From Streptomyces antnestii (lineage in GTDB: Bacteria > Actinomycetota > Actinomycetes > Streptomycetales > Streptomycetaceae), in NCBI RefSeq assembly GCF_004005495.1, contig NZ_RZYA01000003.1:434001-498000 (forward strand): 64,000 bases of DNA. Direction: 5' to 3'. A model generated the notes under the pieces. It was not told the DNA's origin. It saw only the letters and a list, made by a program, of their open reading frames with translations, and did no database searches. Positions within the stretch are counted from its first letter, which is position 1; each line of letters opens with the position of its first letter. Shown in pieces: positions 33,169-42,063 of the stretch. The translations under genes were made by a program, and so were the position numbers.

Positions 33169-34440
33169 GTGGGCCTTGTCGTGCAGAAGTACGGAGGCTC
33201 CTCCGTAGCCGATGCCGAAGGCATCAAGCGGGTCGCCAAGCGAATCGTCGACGCCAAGAAGAACGGCAACCAGGTGGTTGTCGTGGTGTCCGCGATGGGT
33301 GACACGACGGATGAGTTGATCGATCTCGCCGGGCAGGTATCCCCGATCCCTGCCGGGCGCGAATTCGACATGCTGCTGACCGCCGGAGAGCGCATCTCCA
33401 TGGCCCTGCTGGCCATGGCGATCAAAAACCTGGGCCACGAGGCCCAGTCGTTCACGGGCAGCCAGGCCGGCGTCATCACCGACTCGGTCCACAACAAAGC
33501 CCGGATCATCGATGTGACCCCGGGCCGTATCAGGACGGCGCTCGACGAGGGCAACATCGCCATCGTCGCCGGGTTCCAGGGCGTCAGCCAGGACAAGAAG
33601 GACATCACCACGCTCGGCCGTGGCGGGTCCGACACAACTGCCGTGGCGCTCGCCGCGGCGCTCGACGCCGAGGTGTGCGAGATCTACACCGACGTCGACG
33701 GTGTGTTCACCGCCGACCCGCGCGTCGTGAAGAAGGCGCGGAAGATCGACTGGATCTCCTTCGAGGACATGCTGGAGCTCGCCAGCTCCGGCTCCAAGGT
33801 GCTCCTCCACCGCTGTGTGGAGTACGCGCGCCGCTACAACATCCCGATCCACGTCCGCTCGTCCTTCTCGGGACTGCAGGGCACCTGGGTCAGCAACGAA
33901 CCGCAAGGGGACCAGAAGGTGGAGCAGGCCATCATCTCCGGTGTCGCTCACGACACCTCCGAGGCGAAGATCACCGTCGTCGGTGTCCCGGACAAGCCCG
34001 GAGAGGCCGCGAACATCTTCCGGGCCATCGCGGACTCCCAGATCAACATCGACATGATCGTCCAGAACGTGTCCGCGGCCTCGACGGGCCTCACGGACAT
34101 CTCCTTCACCCTCCCCAAGACCGAGGGCCGCAAGGCCATCGACGCCCTGGAGAGGACGAAGGCGGCCGTCGGCTTCGAGTCGCTGCGTTACGACGACCAG
34201 ATCGCCAAGATCTCCCTCGTGGGCGCGGGCATGAAGACGAACCCGGGCGTCACCGCCGGGTTCTTCGAGGCGCTCAGCGACGCGGGCGTCAACATCGAGC
34301 TCATCTCGACCTCCGAGATCCGCATCTCGGTCGTCACGCGCGCCGACGATGTGAACGAGGCCGTGCGCGCCGTCCACACCGCCTTCGGCCTCGACTCGGA
34401 CTCCGACGAGGCCGTGGTCTACGGAGGCACCGGCCGCTGA
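33169..34440 (+). CDS. lysC: Aspartokinase (alpha form, with internal start for beta form)
   Basis: 423 aa from GTG 33169. Phosphorylates aspartate at the entry to lysine, threonine, methionine and diaminopimelate synthesis. N-terminal kinase domain: [90 protein letters not shown]-terminal regulatory ACT domains: [34 protein letters not shown] and [42 protein letters not shown]. It overlaps asd by one base (TGATG), forming the two-gene operon seen across actinobacteria. The open frame to 33094 lacks family similarity. Confidence 0.97.
   Translation: MGLVVQKYGGSSVADAEGIKRVAKRIVDAKKNGNQVVVVVSAMGDTTDELIDLAGQVSPIPAGREFDMLLTAGERISMALLAMAIKNLGHEAQSFTGSQAGVITDSVHNKARIIDVTPGRIRTALDEGNIAIVAGFQGVSQDKKDITTLGRGGSDTTAVALAAALDAEVCEIYTDVDGVFTADPRVVKKARKIDWISFEDMLELASSGSKVLLHRCVEYARRYNIPIHVRSSFSGLQGTWVSNEPQGDQKVEQAIISGVAHDTSEAKITVVGVPDKPGEAANIFRAIADSQINIDMIVQNVSAASTGLTDISFTLPKTEGRKAIDALERTKAAVGFESLRYDDQIAKISLVGAGMKTNPGVTAGFFEALSDAGVNIELISTSEIRISVVTRADDVNEAVRAVHTAFGLDSDSDEAVVYGGTGR
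33919..34440 (+). CDS. lysC: Aspartokinase beta subunit from internal GTG start
   Basis: An in-frame GTG at 33919, preceded by AAGGGGA (33905-33911) at suitable spacing, would give a 173-aa protein starting [28 protein letters not shown] and containing both ACT domains. Alpha2beta2 aspartokinases of Corynebacterium make their beta subunit from an internal start at this same place in the protein. The site's sequence and position support the same arrangement here; expression is not shown. Confidence 0.6.
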   Translation: MEQAIISGVAHDTSEAKITVVGVPDKPGEAANIFRAIADSQINIDMIVQNVSAASTGLTDISFTLPKTEGRKAIDALERTKAAVGFESLRYDDQIAKISLVGAGMKTNPGVTAGFFEALSDAGVNIELISTSEIRISVVTRADDVNEAVRAVHTAFGLDSDSDEAVVYGGTGR

Positions 34441-35504
34441 TGGCTCAGACCGACAGGCCGACGCTCGCGGTCGTGGGAGCGACCGGGGCCGTCGGCACGG
34501 TCATGCTCCAGATCCTTTCGCAGCACGCGGACATCTGGGGCGAGATCCGACTCGTCGCCTCCCCGCGCTCGGCCGGCCGCAAGCTGACCGTGCGCGGGGA
34601 GGAGGTCGAGGTCATGGCCCTCTGCGAGGAGGCCTTCGACGGCGTCGACGTCGCGATGTTCGACGTACCCGACGACGTCTCCGCGCAGTGGGCGCCCGTC
34701 GCCGCCGCCAAGGGCGTCGTCGTCGTGGACAACTCGGCCGCCTTCCGGATGGACCCGGACGTGCCGCTCGTCGTGCCCGAGGTCAACCCGCACGCCGCGC
34801 GCGTGCGGCCGCGCGGCATCGTCGCCAACCCGAACTGCACGACCCTGTCGATGATCGTCGCCATCGGCGCCCTGCACGCCGAGTTCGGCCTGCGCGAGCT
34901 GGTCGTCTCCAGCTACCAGGCCGTCAGCGGCGCCGGCCGCGCCGGCATCGACACCCTCCGCCAGCAGATGTCGCTCGTGGCCGGTACGGAGCTCGGGACG
35001 AGCCCCGGCGACGTACGGCGTGCCGTCGGCGACAACACCGGCCCCTTCGCCGAGCCGGTCGCCCTGAACGTCGTGCCGTGGGCCGGCTCCCTGCGCGAGG
35101 ACGGCTGGTCCTCCGAGGAGATGAAGGTACGGGACGAGTCCCGCAAGATCCTCGGCCTGCCGGATCTCAAGGTCGCGGTGACCTGCGTACGGGTCCCCGT
35201 CGTCACCACGCACTCCCTGACCGTCCACGCCCGCTTCCAGAGCGAGGTCACCGTGGACAAGGCGCGCGAGATCCTCGCGACCGCGCCCGGCGTCGTCCTC
35301 TTCGACAACCCGGCCGCCGGGGAGTTCCCCACCCCCGCCGACGTGGTGGGCACCGACCCGACCTGGGTCGGCCGCGTCCGCCGCTCGCTCGACGACCCCG
35401 CCGGGCTCGAACTCTTCGTGTGCGGGGACAACCTGCGCAAGGGCGCCGCGCTCAACACCGCGCAGATCGCGGAGCTGGTGGCGGGCGAACTCACCGGAGC
35501 GTGA
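34440..35504 (+). CDS. asd: Aspartate-semialdehyde dehydrogenase
   Basis: 354 aa, ATG overlapping the lysC stop by one base. Reduces aspartyl phosphate to aspartate semialdehyde. NADP-binding [18 protein letters not shown] at the N-terminus, [36 protein letters not shown], catalytic Cys in [28 protein letters not shown] and the His-containing [14 protein letters not shown]. Operon with aspartokinase, supplying diaminopimelate and the aspartate-family amino acids. Confidence 0.96.
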   Translation: MAQTDRPTLAVVGATGAVGTVMLQILSQHADIWGEIRLVASPRSAGRKLTVRGEEVEVMALCEEAFDGVDVAMFDVPDDVSAQWAPVAAAKGVVVVDNSAAFRMDPDVPLVVPEVNPHAARVRPRGIVANPNCTTLSMIVAIGALHAEFGLRELVVSSYQAVSGAGRAGIDTLRQQMSLVAGTELGTSPGDVRRAVGDNTGPFAEPVALNVVPWAGSLREDGWSSEEMKVRDESRKILGLPDLKVAVTCVRVPVVTTHSLTVHARFQSEVTVDKAREILATAPGVVLFDNPAAGEFPTPADVVGTDPTWVGRVRRSLDDPAGLELFVCGDNLRKGAALNTAQIAELVAGELTGA

Positions 35505-35904
35505 GGCCTGGTGAGTTCTGCCTCCTGCCCGGTGAGTCCTCCTGCCTGGTGAGTTCCGCCTCTTCGCCGTCCGGAAGCCGGACTCGGTAGCCCTCTGAGC
35601 GGTGCGCTTTATAGGATCTGTGCGAGTCCTGTGAGGGTGGCCGCGAGTGGTCTTAACCACTTGTCCCGAGCCCTTGCGGCGCCCGAAGATTCGTCGAAGA
35701 CGCCTCCCCGTTCTGTGCAACCGGACACAGGGCGGGGCGCGTCTTTGCGATCGCCTTTCGGGGGCGTAGGGCGCCGGGAAACTGGGGCATAGGGGAAGAG
35801 CGGGTACGCATGAGGGCACTTGACGCAGCGTCGTGGTTGTTGCCTGCCGGAAACGGGACGCCTGTCGCGTACAACCCTGACGGGGGGAAGCGTGTCCAAC
35901 AGGC
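35505..35904. other. Intergenic region between asd and the ECF sigma gene
   Basis: 400 bases without a convincing gene. Just after asd, GGTGAGTTCTGCCTCCTGCC-like units repeat three times (about 35509-35575). A small dyad AGTGGT-CTTA-ACCACT lies at 35646-35661, and a long imperfect hairpin at 35697-35745. The rest should hold the promoter of the sigma factor operon. Short open frames (for example one ending at 36065) overlap it but have no support. Confidence 0.55.
35697..35745 (+). terminator. Imperfect long hairpin downstream of asd
   Basis: Arms AAGACGC..CCCCG..CTGTG and CACAG..CGGGG..GCGTCTT pair in three blocks (7, 5 and 5 bp) separated by two-base internal loops, with an 8-base apical loop. 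It could end lysC-asd transcription 190 bases after the stop, or be a structured leader element of the sigma factor transcript. Confidence 0.45.
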
Positions 35905-36570
35905 GTGGCAGAGGTACTCGAATTCACAGCGGTACAGGCGAGGGGCGCAGCTCTTCGCCCGCCCCGGCGTCCCCGGAAGTCCGGTTCGTCCGGCGGCATG
36001 CCGGTGATCGCCCCGATGCCAACAGCGCGGCAAGCCCGCATACCGGCTCAGCGCGAAGGCGCTGAGGACGTGGCGGCCGGCACCACGGTCGACCACCTCA
36101 CCGAGACCTACCGCGCCCACTACCGGTCGCTCCTCGGTCTCGCCGCCCTGCTCCTGGACGACACGGCCTCCTGCGAGGACGTCGTGCAGGAGGCGTTCAT
36201 CAGGGTCCACTCCGCGCGCAAGAGAGTGCGGGACCCGGAGAAGACGCTCGCGTATCTGCGTCAGACGGTCGTGAACCTCTCGCGCTCCGCCCTGCGCCGC
36301 CGCATCCTCGGCCTGAAGCTTCTGACGAAGCCGATGCCCGACATGGCGAGCGCGGAGGAGGGCGCGTACGACCTGCTGGAGCGTGACGCCCTGAAGAAGG
36401 CGTTGCGCGGGCTCCAGCGCCGCCAGCGCGAGGTCCTCGTCCTGCGCTACTTCGCGGACATGACGGAGGCGCAGGTCGCGGAGGCGCTCGGCATCTCTCT
36501 GGGCTCCGTGAAGGCGTACGGGTCCCGGGGCATAGCGGCGCTCCGCGTCGCCATGGAGGCGCCGGCATGA
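35905..36570 (+). CDS. ECF-family RNA polymerase sigma factor (sigma-70 family)
   Basis: 221 aa from GTG 35905; the start is uncertain because ATG 35998 and ATG 36016 are also in frame and the first about 60 residues are basic and low complexity (RPPRRPRKSGSSGG). Region 2: LTETYRAHYRSLLGLAALLLDDTASCEDVVQEAFIRVHSARKRVRDPEKTLAYLRQTVVNLSRSALRRR. Region 4: ALRGLQRRQREVLVLRYFADMTEAQVAEALGISLGSVKAYGSRGIAALR. Directs RNA polymerase to a dedicated promoter set. Overlaps the membrane protein that follows by 4 bases (ATGA), as sigma/anti-sigma pairs do. Confidence 0.9.
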   Translation: MAEVLEFTAVQARGAALRPPRRPRKSGSSGGMPVIAPMPTARQARIPAQREGAEDVAAGTTVDHLTETYRAHYRSLLGLAALLLDDTASCEDVVQEAFIRVHSARKRVRDPEKTLAYLRQTVVNLSRSALRRRILGLKLLTKPMPDMASAEEGAYDLLERDALKKALRGLQRRQREVLVLRYFADMTEAQVAEALGISLGSVKAYGSRGIAALRVAMEAPA

Positions 36571-37712
36571 GCAGCGACAACCAGCGGAACGAGCGGGATG
36601 AGCAGGTCAGGCACGTGGGATCCGGGGACGACACTGTGAATCACGGCCCTGGCCACGGCCCCGGTCACGACGGAGACCTTTCGGGCGGTCAGGGATCTCC
36701 CGACCCGCTGGACTCCCTCGGCGGTGACGAGCTGGCGCTGCGGCGCCTGCTGCACGAGGCCGTGGAGGAGATCGAGCCGAAGAGCGGGACGCTGGAGCAT
36801 CTGCGCCGCGCGGTGCCCGTGCGGCGGGCCCGTAAGCGGCAGGCCGTCGTCGGGATGGCGGCCGCGGCCCTGTTCTGCGGTATGGCCATTCCCGCCCTCG
36901 TCCATGTGACGGGCTCCAGCGACTCGAACGACCGGCCGTCCATCGCGGGCAACAGCGAGGCGTCGCACGGCGGTACGGGTTCCGGCAAGGGGCCCGACGG
37001 CGGTCAGAGCAGCACGGGCAGCCCGTCCGGCAAGTCGAAGTCCAAGGGCAAGGGCGGCAAGAAGGGCAAGCCCGCCGACAAGGGCAAGGGTGCGGGCGGC
37101 GGTGCCACCGGCGGCCCCGACCCCGCGAGCACGGCGGCCGCGAGCTCCCCGGTCTGCGGCCCGGCGGACCTGGGCAACGCGTCGCCGAACGTGGGCGTGG
37201 CCGACGCCGACGGCAAGGTTTACGGCTCGTTCCGCGTCACGAACGTCTCCCAGGGCAACTGCACGGTGGACGCCCCCGGCGCCGTCTCCGTGGTCGCCCA
37301 GGGCGCGGCCGAGGCGGCCAAGGTCAACGTCGTCGACCACACGGCGGGTGACGCCGCGACCGCTCTCCCCGACCCGGCGACCGAGCCGAGCCAGCTGATA
37401 CTCGAACCGGGCATGTCGTACGAGGTCCGCTTCGCGTGGGTGCCGTCGGCCAGCTGTCCCGCCACGGGCGGACCGGGCGATCCGTCGCCCTCGCCGAGCC
37501 CGTCGGGCGCCGGCGACGGCTCGGGCGGCACGACGGGCACGACCACGGAACAGGGCGGCATGTCGACGCAGCTGGCCGGCGAGGGCACCACGGCCGACGG
37601 AAGCGTCCTGGTCTCCTACGCGGCGGAACCGGACACCCCGTCCTCCAGCACCACCATCTCCAACGCGTGCCAGGGAACGGTCTACCGAACGGGAATCCTC
37701 CCGGCGTCATAG
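36567..37712 (+). CDS. Membrane protein coupled to ECF sigma factor, possible anti-sigma factor
   Basis: 381 aa. The N-terminal about 95 residues are cytoplasmic and include ELALRRLLHEAVEEIEPKSGTLEHLRRAVPVRRARKRQ; a single transmembrane helix follows (AVVGMAAAALFCGMAIPALVHV). The outer part is a Gly/Ser/Lys-rich linker (GKSKSKGKGGKKGKPADKGKG), then a folded domain with two Cys (VCGPADLGNASPNVGV...NCTVDAPGAVSVV) resembling DUF4232-like extracellular domains, ending in SNACQGTVYRTG. No zinc-binding HxxxCxxC anti-sigma motif is present. Position and ATGA overlap suggest regulation of the sigma factor, or that it is a sigma target; not established. Confidence 0.78.
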   Translation: MSSDNQRNERDEQVRHVGSGDDTVNHGPGHGPGHDGDLSGGQGSPDPLDSLGGDELALRRLLHEAVEEIEPKSGTLEHLRRAVPVRRARKRQAVVGMAAAALFCGMAIPALVHVTGSSDSNDRPSIAGNSEASHGGTGSGKGPDGGQSSTGSPSGKSKSKGKGGKKGKPADKGKGAGGGATGGPDPASTAAASSPVCGPADLGNASPNVGVADADGKVYGSFRVTNVSQGNCTVDAPGAVSVVAQGAAEAAKVNVVDHTAGDAATALPDPATEPSQLILEPGMSYEVRFAWVPSASCPATGGPGDPSPSPSPSGAGDGSGGTTGTTTEQGGMSTQLAGEGTTADGSVLVSYAAEPDTPSSSTTISNACQGTVYRTGILPAS

Positions 37713-37715
37713 GGG

Positions 37716-38567
37716 CTAACCCCGGGGTGACGCCTCGGGGCTGGGCTCCGGCGCCTGCTCCTGCTCCTGCGTGGTCTCGGTGGGGGAGTCCGTGAGGCCC
37801 AGCATGGCGTCGCGGGTGAACTCCGCCTCGCGGCGCAGCAGGCGGAACCACATGAAGACCACGAAGCCGGCGAAGACGAACCACTCGCCGGTGTAGCCGA
37901 GGTTCTGGAACGCCTTCAGGTCGAGCCCGCTGCCCTGCGGCGCCGTCGCCGGTACGGCCGTCATCCCCGCGTCCGCCGTGTCGAGCGTGATCCACGCGTC
38001 GTAGACGTCGTACGGGACGAGGTTCACCAGGGACGCCGCGCTGATCGCGCCGAGCTGCCCGGTGGGCAGTCCCCCGGCCGCGGACGCCCCGTTGGAGCCG
38101 GGGCTCTCGGACGCCTGGAGCGCGCCGGTCACCGTGACTTCGCCCTTGGGTGCGGCGGGAGCCTTCGCCGCGCTCGCCGCGCCGGGCATCCATCCGCGTA
38201 CGACGGGCAGCGCCTTGCCGTCGCCACCGCCCGGACCGGCGGAGCCGTCCGTGCGGAGCAGCGTCACCACGTAGAAGCCGGTCCTGCCGTCGAGTTCACG
38301 GCCGGGGACGAGGAGCTGCCTGCCGTAGTGCCCGGTCGCGGTGGCCCGCTTACCGGACGTCTTCTGGTCCACGGGCAGCAGCGAGTCGAGCGGCCGGGGC
38401 GCGGCCTTCTCGTTCGCCGTCGACTGCGCGGAGGCGTCCTTGTGGCCCTGCACCCGGTCCTCGAAGCGGCCGAGCTGCCAGGAGCCCATGAAGACGCAGA
38501 AGGGGATGGCGAGCACGACGAACACGTTGATCCCCCACCACCGGGGGGTCAGGAGGAACCGGTACAC
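37716..38567 (-). CDS. SURF1 family cytochrome c oxidase assembly protein
   Basis: 283 aa from GTG 38567 (VYRFLLTPRWWGINVFVVLAIPFCVFMGSWQLGRFEDRV), the usual SURF1 N-terminal helix with the GxWQLxR motif. Two transmembrane helices, one near residues 12-32 and one near 235-255 (EWFVFAGFVVFMWFRLLRRE), flank an extracytoplasmic beta domain (GHYGRQLLVPGRELDGRTGFYVVTLLRTDG, VVRGWMP). SURF1 helps insert heme a into aa3-type oxidases. An alternative GTG is at 38576; neither has an ideally spaced Shine-Dalgarno. The C-terminal tail is rich in Glu/Pro/Gln. Confidence 0.9.
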   Translation of the reverse strand: MYRFLLTPRWWGINVFVVLAIPFCVFMGSWQLGRFEDRVQGHKDASAQSTANEKAAPRPLDSLLPVDQKTSGKRATATGHYGRQLLVPGRELDGRTGFYVVTLLRTDGSAGPGGGDGKALPVVRGWMPGAASAAKAPAAPKGEVTVTGALQASESPGSNGASAAGGLPTGQLGAISAASLVNLVPYDVYDAWITLDTADAGMTAVPATAPQGSGLDLKAFQNLGYTGEWFVFAGFVVFMWFRLLRREAEFTRDAMLGLTDSPTETTQEQEQAPEPSPEASPRG

Positions 38568-38667
38568 CCTCCCCACGGTACGGCGCTCGCACGGGGACCC
38601 GGGCCGCGGGGTGGCCCGGCCACCCCGCGAACGGCCACCCCGCGATCCCCGCCCCCGGCGAGAGCCG

Positions 38668-40482
38668 TCAGCTCAGATGCCGCGCCGCGAAGTCCAGCTC
38701 CAGGCGCACCTGCTTGATCCGCTCCTCCACGACCAGCGAACCGTGCCCCGCGTCGTACCGGTACACCTCGTGCGTGGCGCCGCGCGCGGCGAGCCGGTCC
38801 ACGTAGTTGTCGATCTGACGGATCGGGCACCGCGGGTCGTTGACCCCCGCCGAGATGTAGACCGGGGCCTTCACGTCGTCAACGTACGTCAGCGGGGACG
38901 ACGCCGTGAAACGGTCGGGGACCTCCTCGGGCGTGCCGCCGAACAGCGTGCGGTCCAGCGCCTTCAGGGCCTCCATCTCGTCGTGGTACGCCGTCACGTA
39001 GTCCGCGACGGGCACCGCCGCGAGGCCCACCGCCCACACGTCGGGCTGGGTGCCGACGCCGAGGAGCGTGAGGTATCCGCCCCACGAGCCGCCCGCGAGG
39101 ACGAGCCGGTCCGGGTCGGCGAGCCCGGACGACACGGCCCACTCGCGGACCGCCGAGACGTCCTCCAGCTCGATGAGGCCGACGCGGTGCTTGAGCGCGT
39201 CCGTCCACTCGCGCCCGTATCCGGTCGAGCCCCGGTAGTTGACCCGGACCACCGCGTACCCGTGGTCCACCCAGGCGGCGGGTCCCGCCGCGAAGGAGTC
39301 GCTGTCGTGCCAGGTCGGCCCGCCGTGCACCTCGAACACCGTGGGCAGCGGCCCGGTCGCCCCCGCCGGCTTCTGTACGAGGGCGTGGATGCGGCCGCCG
39401 GGACCCTCCACCCACACGTCCTCCACGGGCACGGACACCGGCGCCTTCGTCCCCGGCGGATCGAGGACGACCCCGCCGGACGTGGAGCGGACGACGGACG
39501 GCTCGGCGGCCGACGACCACAGGTACTCGACACTCCCGTCGGGCCGCGGCGTCGCCCCCGACACCGAGCCCGGCGGCGTCTCGACCCGGGTCAGCACGCC
39601 CGAGCCGAACTCGTACCGCCACAGGTCGCTGCGGGCCTCGAAGCTGTGCGCGACCAGGAGGGCGGAACCGTCCGGATACCACTCGGCCGAGACGTCACCC
39701 GGCAGGTCGAGGGCGAGGTCGGTCTCCGCGCCGGACGCCACGTCCCACACCATCGGCTCCCAGCGCCCGCGCCGCTGATGCCCGACCAGGAGCCGGGTGT
39801 CCCCGTCGACCGGGGCGAAGCCGAGAACCTCCAGACCCAGCTCACGCGTGCCGCCCTCGGTGTCGTCGAGCTCGGCGACAGCGGTCCCGTCGGGCCGCAC
39901 CACACGCAGCGCCGCGTGCATGGCGTCACCGTGCTCCGTGTGCTCGACGGCGATGAGGGTGCCGTCGTGCGAGAGGTCACCGACGCCGGCCGACTCGCGG
40001 TGCCGGTAGATCTCCTGGGGTGCGCCGCCGTCCCGGACGACATGGATGGTCGTGCCGTCCTCGTCCGTGGAGCGGCCCACGACCGCCGTCGAGCCGTCTC
40101 TGCCGAGGGCGAGACCGGCCGGGTACGAGGGCTCCAGCCCCGCCACCGCGGGGACGTCCTCGCCCCCGCCGAAGGGCTGGCGCAGCCACACCCCGAACTC
40201 GTCCCCGTCCTTGTCGCTGAACCACCAGATCCACTCGCCGTCGGGGGACAGGACACCGTCCGTCGTCCCGTTCGGCCGGTCCGTCGCTCTGCGCTGCTCG
40301 CCCGTCGCGCGGTCCCACGCGTACAGCTCGTACGTCCCCGTCGCGTTCGACACGAAAAGGGAGCGGTCCGGCGCGTCCTCCGCCCAGTCGGGCAGGGACA
40401 CCCGCGGCGCACGGAAGCGCTTCTCCCAGTCCGGCATGGATCCGCCGCCCGCCCCCCGAGGGGTCCCGTTGCTCTCAGTCAT
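38668..40482 (-). CDS. S9 family prolyl oligopeptidase-type serine peptidase
   Basis: 604 aa from ATG 40482. N-terminal beta-propeller (about residues 20-340) with repeated blade sequences such as DGEWIWWFSDKDGDEFG, then a C-terminal alpha/beta hydrolase domain with nucleophile Ser466 in GGSWGGYLT, Asp549 in GVNDPRC and His580 in DAGHGS. No signal peptide, so cytoplasmic. Members cleave oligopeptides or acyl-amino acids; substrate unknown. The frame is open upstream to 40662 only as noncoding sequence. Confidence 0.93.
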   Translation of the reverse strand: MTESNGTPRGAGGGSMPDWEKRFRAPRVSLPDWAEDAPDRSLFVSNATGTYELYAWDRATGEQRRATDRPNGTTDGVLSPDGEWIWWFSDKDGDEFGVWLRQPFGGGEDVPAVAGLEPSYPAGLALGRDGSTAVVGRSTDEDGTTIHVVRDGGAPQEIYRHRESAGVGDLSHDGTLIAVEHTEHGDAMHAALRVVRPDGTAVAELDDTEGGTRELGLEVLGFAPVDGDTRLLVGHQRRGRWEPMVWDVASGAETDLALDLPGDVSAEWYPDGSALLVAHSFEARSDLWRYEFGSGVLTRVETPPGSVSGATPRPDGSVEYLWSSAAEPSVVRSTSGGVVLDPPGTKAPVSVPVEDVWVEGPGGRIHALVQKPAGATGPLPTVFEVHGGPTWHDSDSFAAGPAAWVDHGYAVVRVNYRGSTGYGREWTDALKHRVGLIELEDVSAVREWAVSSGLADPDRLVLAGGSWGGYLTLLGVGTQPDVWAVGLAAVPVADYVTAYHDEMEALKALDRTLFGGTPEEVPDRFTASSPLTYVDDVKAPVYISAGVNDPRCPIRQIDNYVDRLAARGATHEVYRYDAGHGSLVVEERIKQVRLELDFAARHLS

Positions 40483-40565
40483 GGCCCCATAGTGCCCTCC
40501 CCCGGTGACAACCCGCCGACGAGATTCCCCAGCCTGTGGATAACTCTCGCGGGGGCTGCCAGGAG

Positions 40566-41513
40566 TCAGCGCGGGATCTGGGCCTCGCCCTGGGCGACCT
40601 CGACGTCCGTGTGCAGGTCGTAGGCCGCCTCCGCCAGCGTGCCGGCCGTCAGCGCCGCGCACACCAGGAGCGCGACGACCGGCGCGCGGCGCAGCGCCCG
40701 GCGCGGGCGGCCCGTCGTGGCGCCGGTGGACAGCAAAGCGGTGACGCGCCGCGGCACCGGTCCCGCCGTGGCGGCGAGCGCCGTGCGGGGCCGTGCCACC
40801 GCACCCGGCGTGCCCGCCGCGGCGAGCGCGGCCCGGCCGATCGCGCGCGCGGTGAGCGCCCGGTCGCCCGTAGCGGTGGCGGCGGACTCGTCCGCCCAGC
40901 GCTCCAGGGCGTAGGCGAGCGGTTCGCGCAGGCCACGCAGCATCGGGTGGAGGGTGACGGCCAGCTCGGCCGCCGAGAGGAACAGATGGTGGCGGCCCCT
41001 GAGGTGCGCCCGCTCATGGGCGAAGAGCACCTCGCGCTCCCGCGCGTCCAGGGCCCGCAGCATGCCCGTCGTCACGACGATCCTGCCGGGACGTCCCGGC
41101 AGGGCATACGCGTACGGGAGCTCGTCGGGGCGTACGGAGAGCTCGTCGGCGGCGTCGGGGGACCCGGCGTGGGCCGCCCGCATCTCGCGCCGCTGCCGCA
41201 GCCCCGTACGGACAAGGGTCACCGCGCCGGCCGCAAGGGCGAGCACGGCGAGGATCGACGCGGGCAGGAGGGCCGGGGAGTCGTCGCCGAGGAGCGGCGG
41301 CGAGAGGTGCGCGAAGGCGGCCACGAGCGGCAGCCGCAGCGCGCCGGCCGACGCGAGAAGGACGAGCGCGGCCGTGCTGGACGTGGCGAGGCCGATGGAG
41401 AAGCCCGCCAGCGTCCAGGCCGCGGCGCGGGGCGGCAGCCAGGCCGCGGCCCGCCGCGCGGCAGGCACGGCGAGCAGGGGCATGAGCAGCGGAACCCAGA
41501 CGGCGTAGATCAT
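40566..41513 (-). CDS. M56 family membrane metallopeptidase (BlaR1/HtpX-like)
   Basis: 315 aa with about four transmembrane helices (residues 3-20, 32-55, 85-102, near 280-298) around a cytoplasmic-face zinc protease: HERAH at 166-170, second metal-ligand region WADESA at 206-211. The C-terminal half lacks a penicillin-binding sensor domain as found in BlaR1, so the trigger is unknown. ATGA overlap with the BlaI-type regulator gene upstream (41510-41513) makes a classic signal-protease/repressor pair. Confidence 0.92.
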   Translation of the reverse strand: MIYAVWVPLLMPLLAVPAARRAAAWLPPRAAAWTLAGFSIGLATSSTAALVLLASAGALRLPLVAAFAHLSPPLLGDDSPALLPASILAVLALAAGAVTLVRTGLRQRREMRAAHAGSPDAADELSVRPDELPYAYALPGRPGRIVVTTGMLRALDAREREVLFAHERAHLRGRHHLFLSAAELAVTLHPMLRGLREPLAYALERWADESAATATGDRALTARAIGRAALAAAGTPGAVARPRTALAATAGPVPRRVTALLSTGATTGRPRRALRRAPVVALLVCAALTAGTLAEAAYDLHTDVEVAQGEAQIPR

Positions 41514-41917
41514 CGGCCGACACCTCCGCTGTCACCGGTGGCGTCCAGGCCACCGGTGCCGCCGTCGAGCAGTGCGCGCAGCATCAGCTCGTCCTCGGAG
41601 CTCAGCTCGGAGACGAAACGGGCCAGGACCGTGCCGCGGTCCTCGTCCTTGTCGAGCTCGGCGTGCATCCGGCGGGCCGTGAGCCCGTGGGAGTCCTGCG
41701 CGGGCCGGTACGCGTAGCCGCGCCCTGCGCGGTCGCGGGTGACCGTCCCCTTGGCGTAGAGCCGGGTCAGGATCGTGGTCACGGTGGTGCGGGCCAGGTC
41801 GTCGGCGAGCGATCGCTGCACCTCACCGGGGGTGAGCGGCGCGTCGGACGCCCACAGCGCCGCGAGGACGCTCGCCTCGAGCTCGCCCGCGGGACGCCGT
41901 TCCTGATCCTCGGCCAT
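41510..41917 (-). CDS. BlaI/MecI/CopY-family repressor
   Basis: 135 aa. Winged HTH with LEASVLAALWASDAPLTPGEVQRSLADDLARTTVTTILTRLYAKGTVTRDRAGRGYAYRPA, followed by a helical dimerisation/cleavage region with EDRGTVLARFVSELSSEDELMLRALL. Expected to repress its own operon until cut by the M56 protease encoded next. Two dyads (41942-41976) upstream of the start are the likely operators. Target genes beyond the operon are unknown; DedA diverges from this region. Confidence 0.93.
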   Translation of the reverse strand: MAEDQERRPAGELEASVLAALWASDAPLTPGEVQRSLADDLARTTVTTILTRLYAKGTVTRDRAGRGYAYRPAQDSHGLTARRMHAELDKDEDRGTVLARFVSELSSEDELMLRALLDGGTGGLDATGDSGGVGR

Positions 41918-41941
41918 GGGAACGATCCTCCGCTCTTCGTC

Positions 41942-41976
41942 GTCTACAGTTGCGTAGACCGTCTACATGACTGTAG
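41942..41976. promoter_or_regulatory. Two BlaI-type operator dyads
   Basis: GTCTAC-N6-GTAGAC (41942-41959) and CTACA-TGAC-TGTAG (41963-41976) are perfect inverted repeats containing the TACA/TGTA half-sites known for BlaI/MecI operators. They lie 25-59 bases upstream of the repressor start and about 90 bases before the divergent DedA gene, so they could control both. Confidence 0.7.
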
Positions 41977-42063
41977 TCACTCGGTCGGGTGCGTCCATCG
42001 GTAGCCGCCCCTCGCCCGTCCCGTCCTGCCCATTATGAGATGACAGAGAGAGGAGCGGCCCCC

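Noticed and set aside
35820-36065. Short frame upstream of the sigma gene, with GTG 35892 and a purine-rich SD
   Set aside because: It overlaps the sigma gene in another frame and its Arg/Ser/Gly composition gives no family match.
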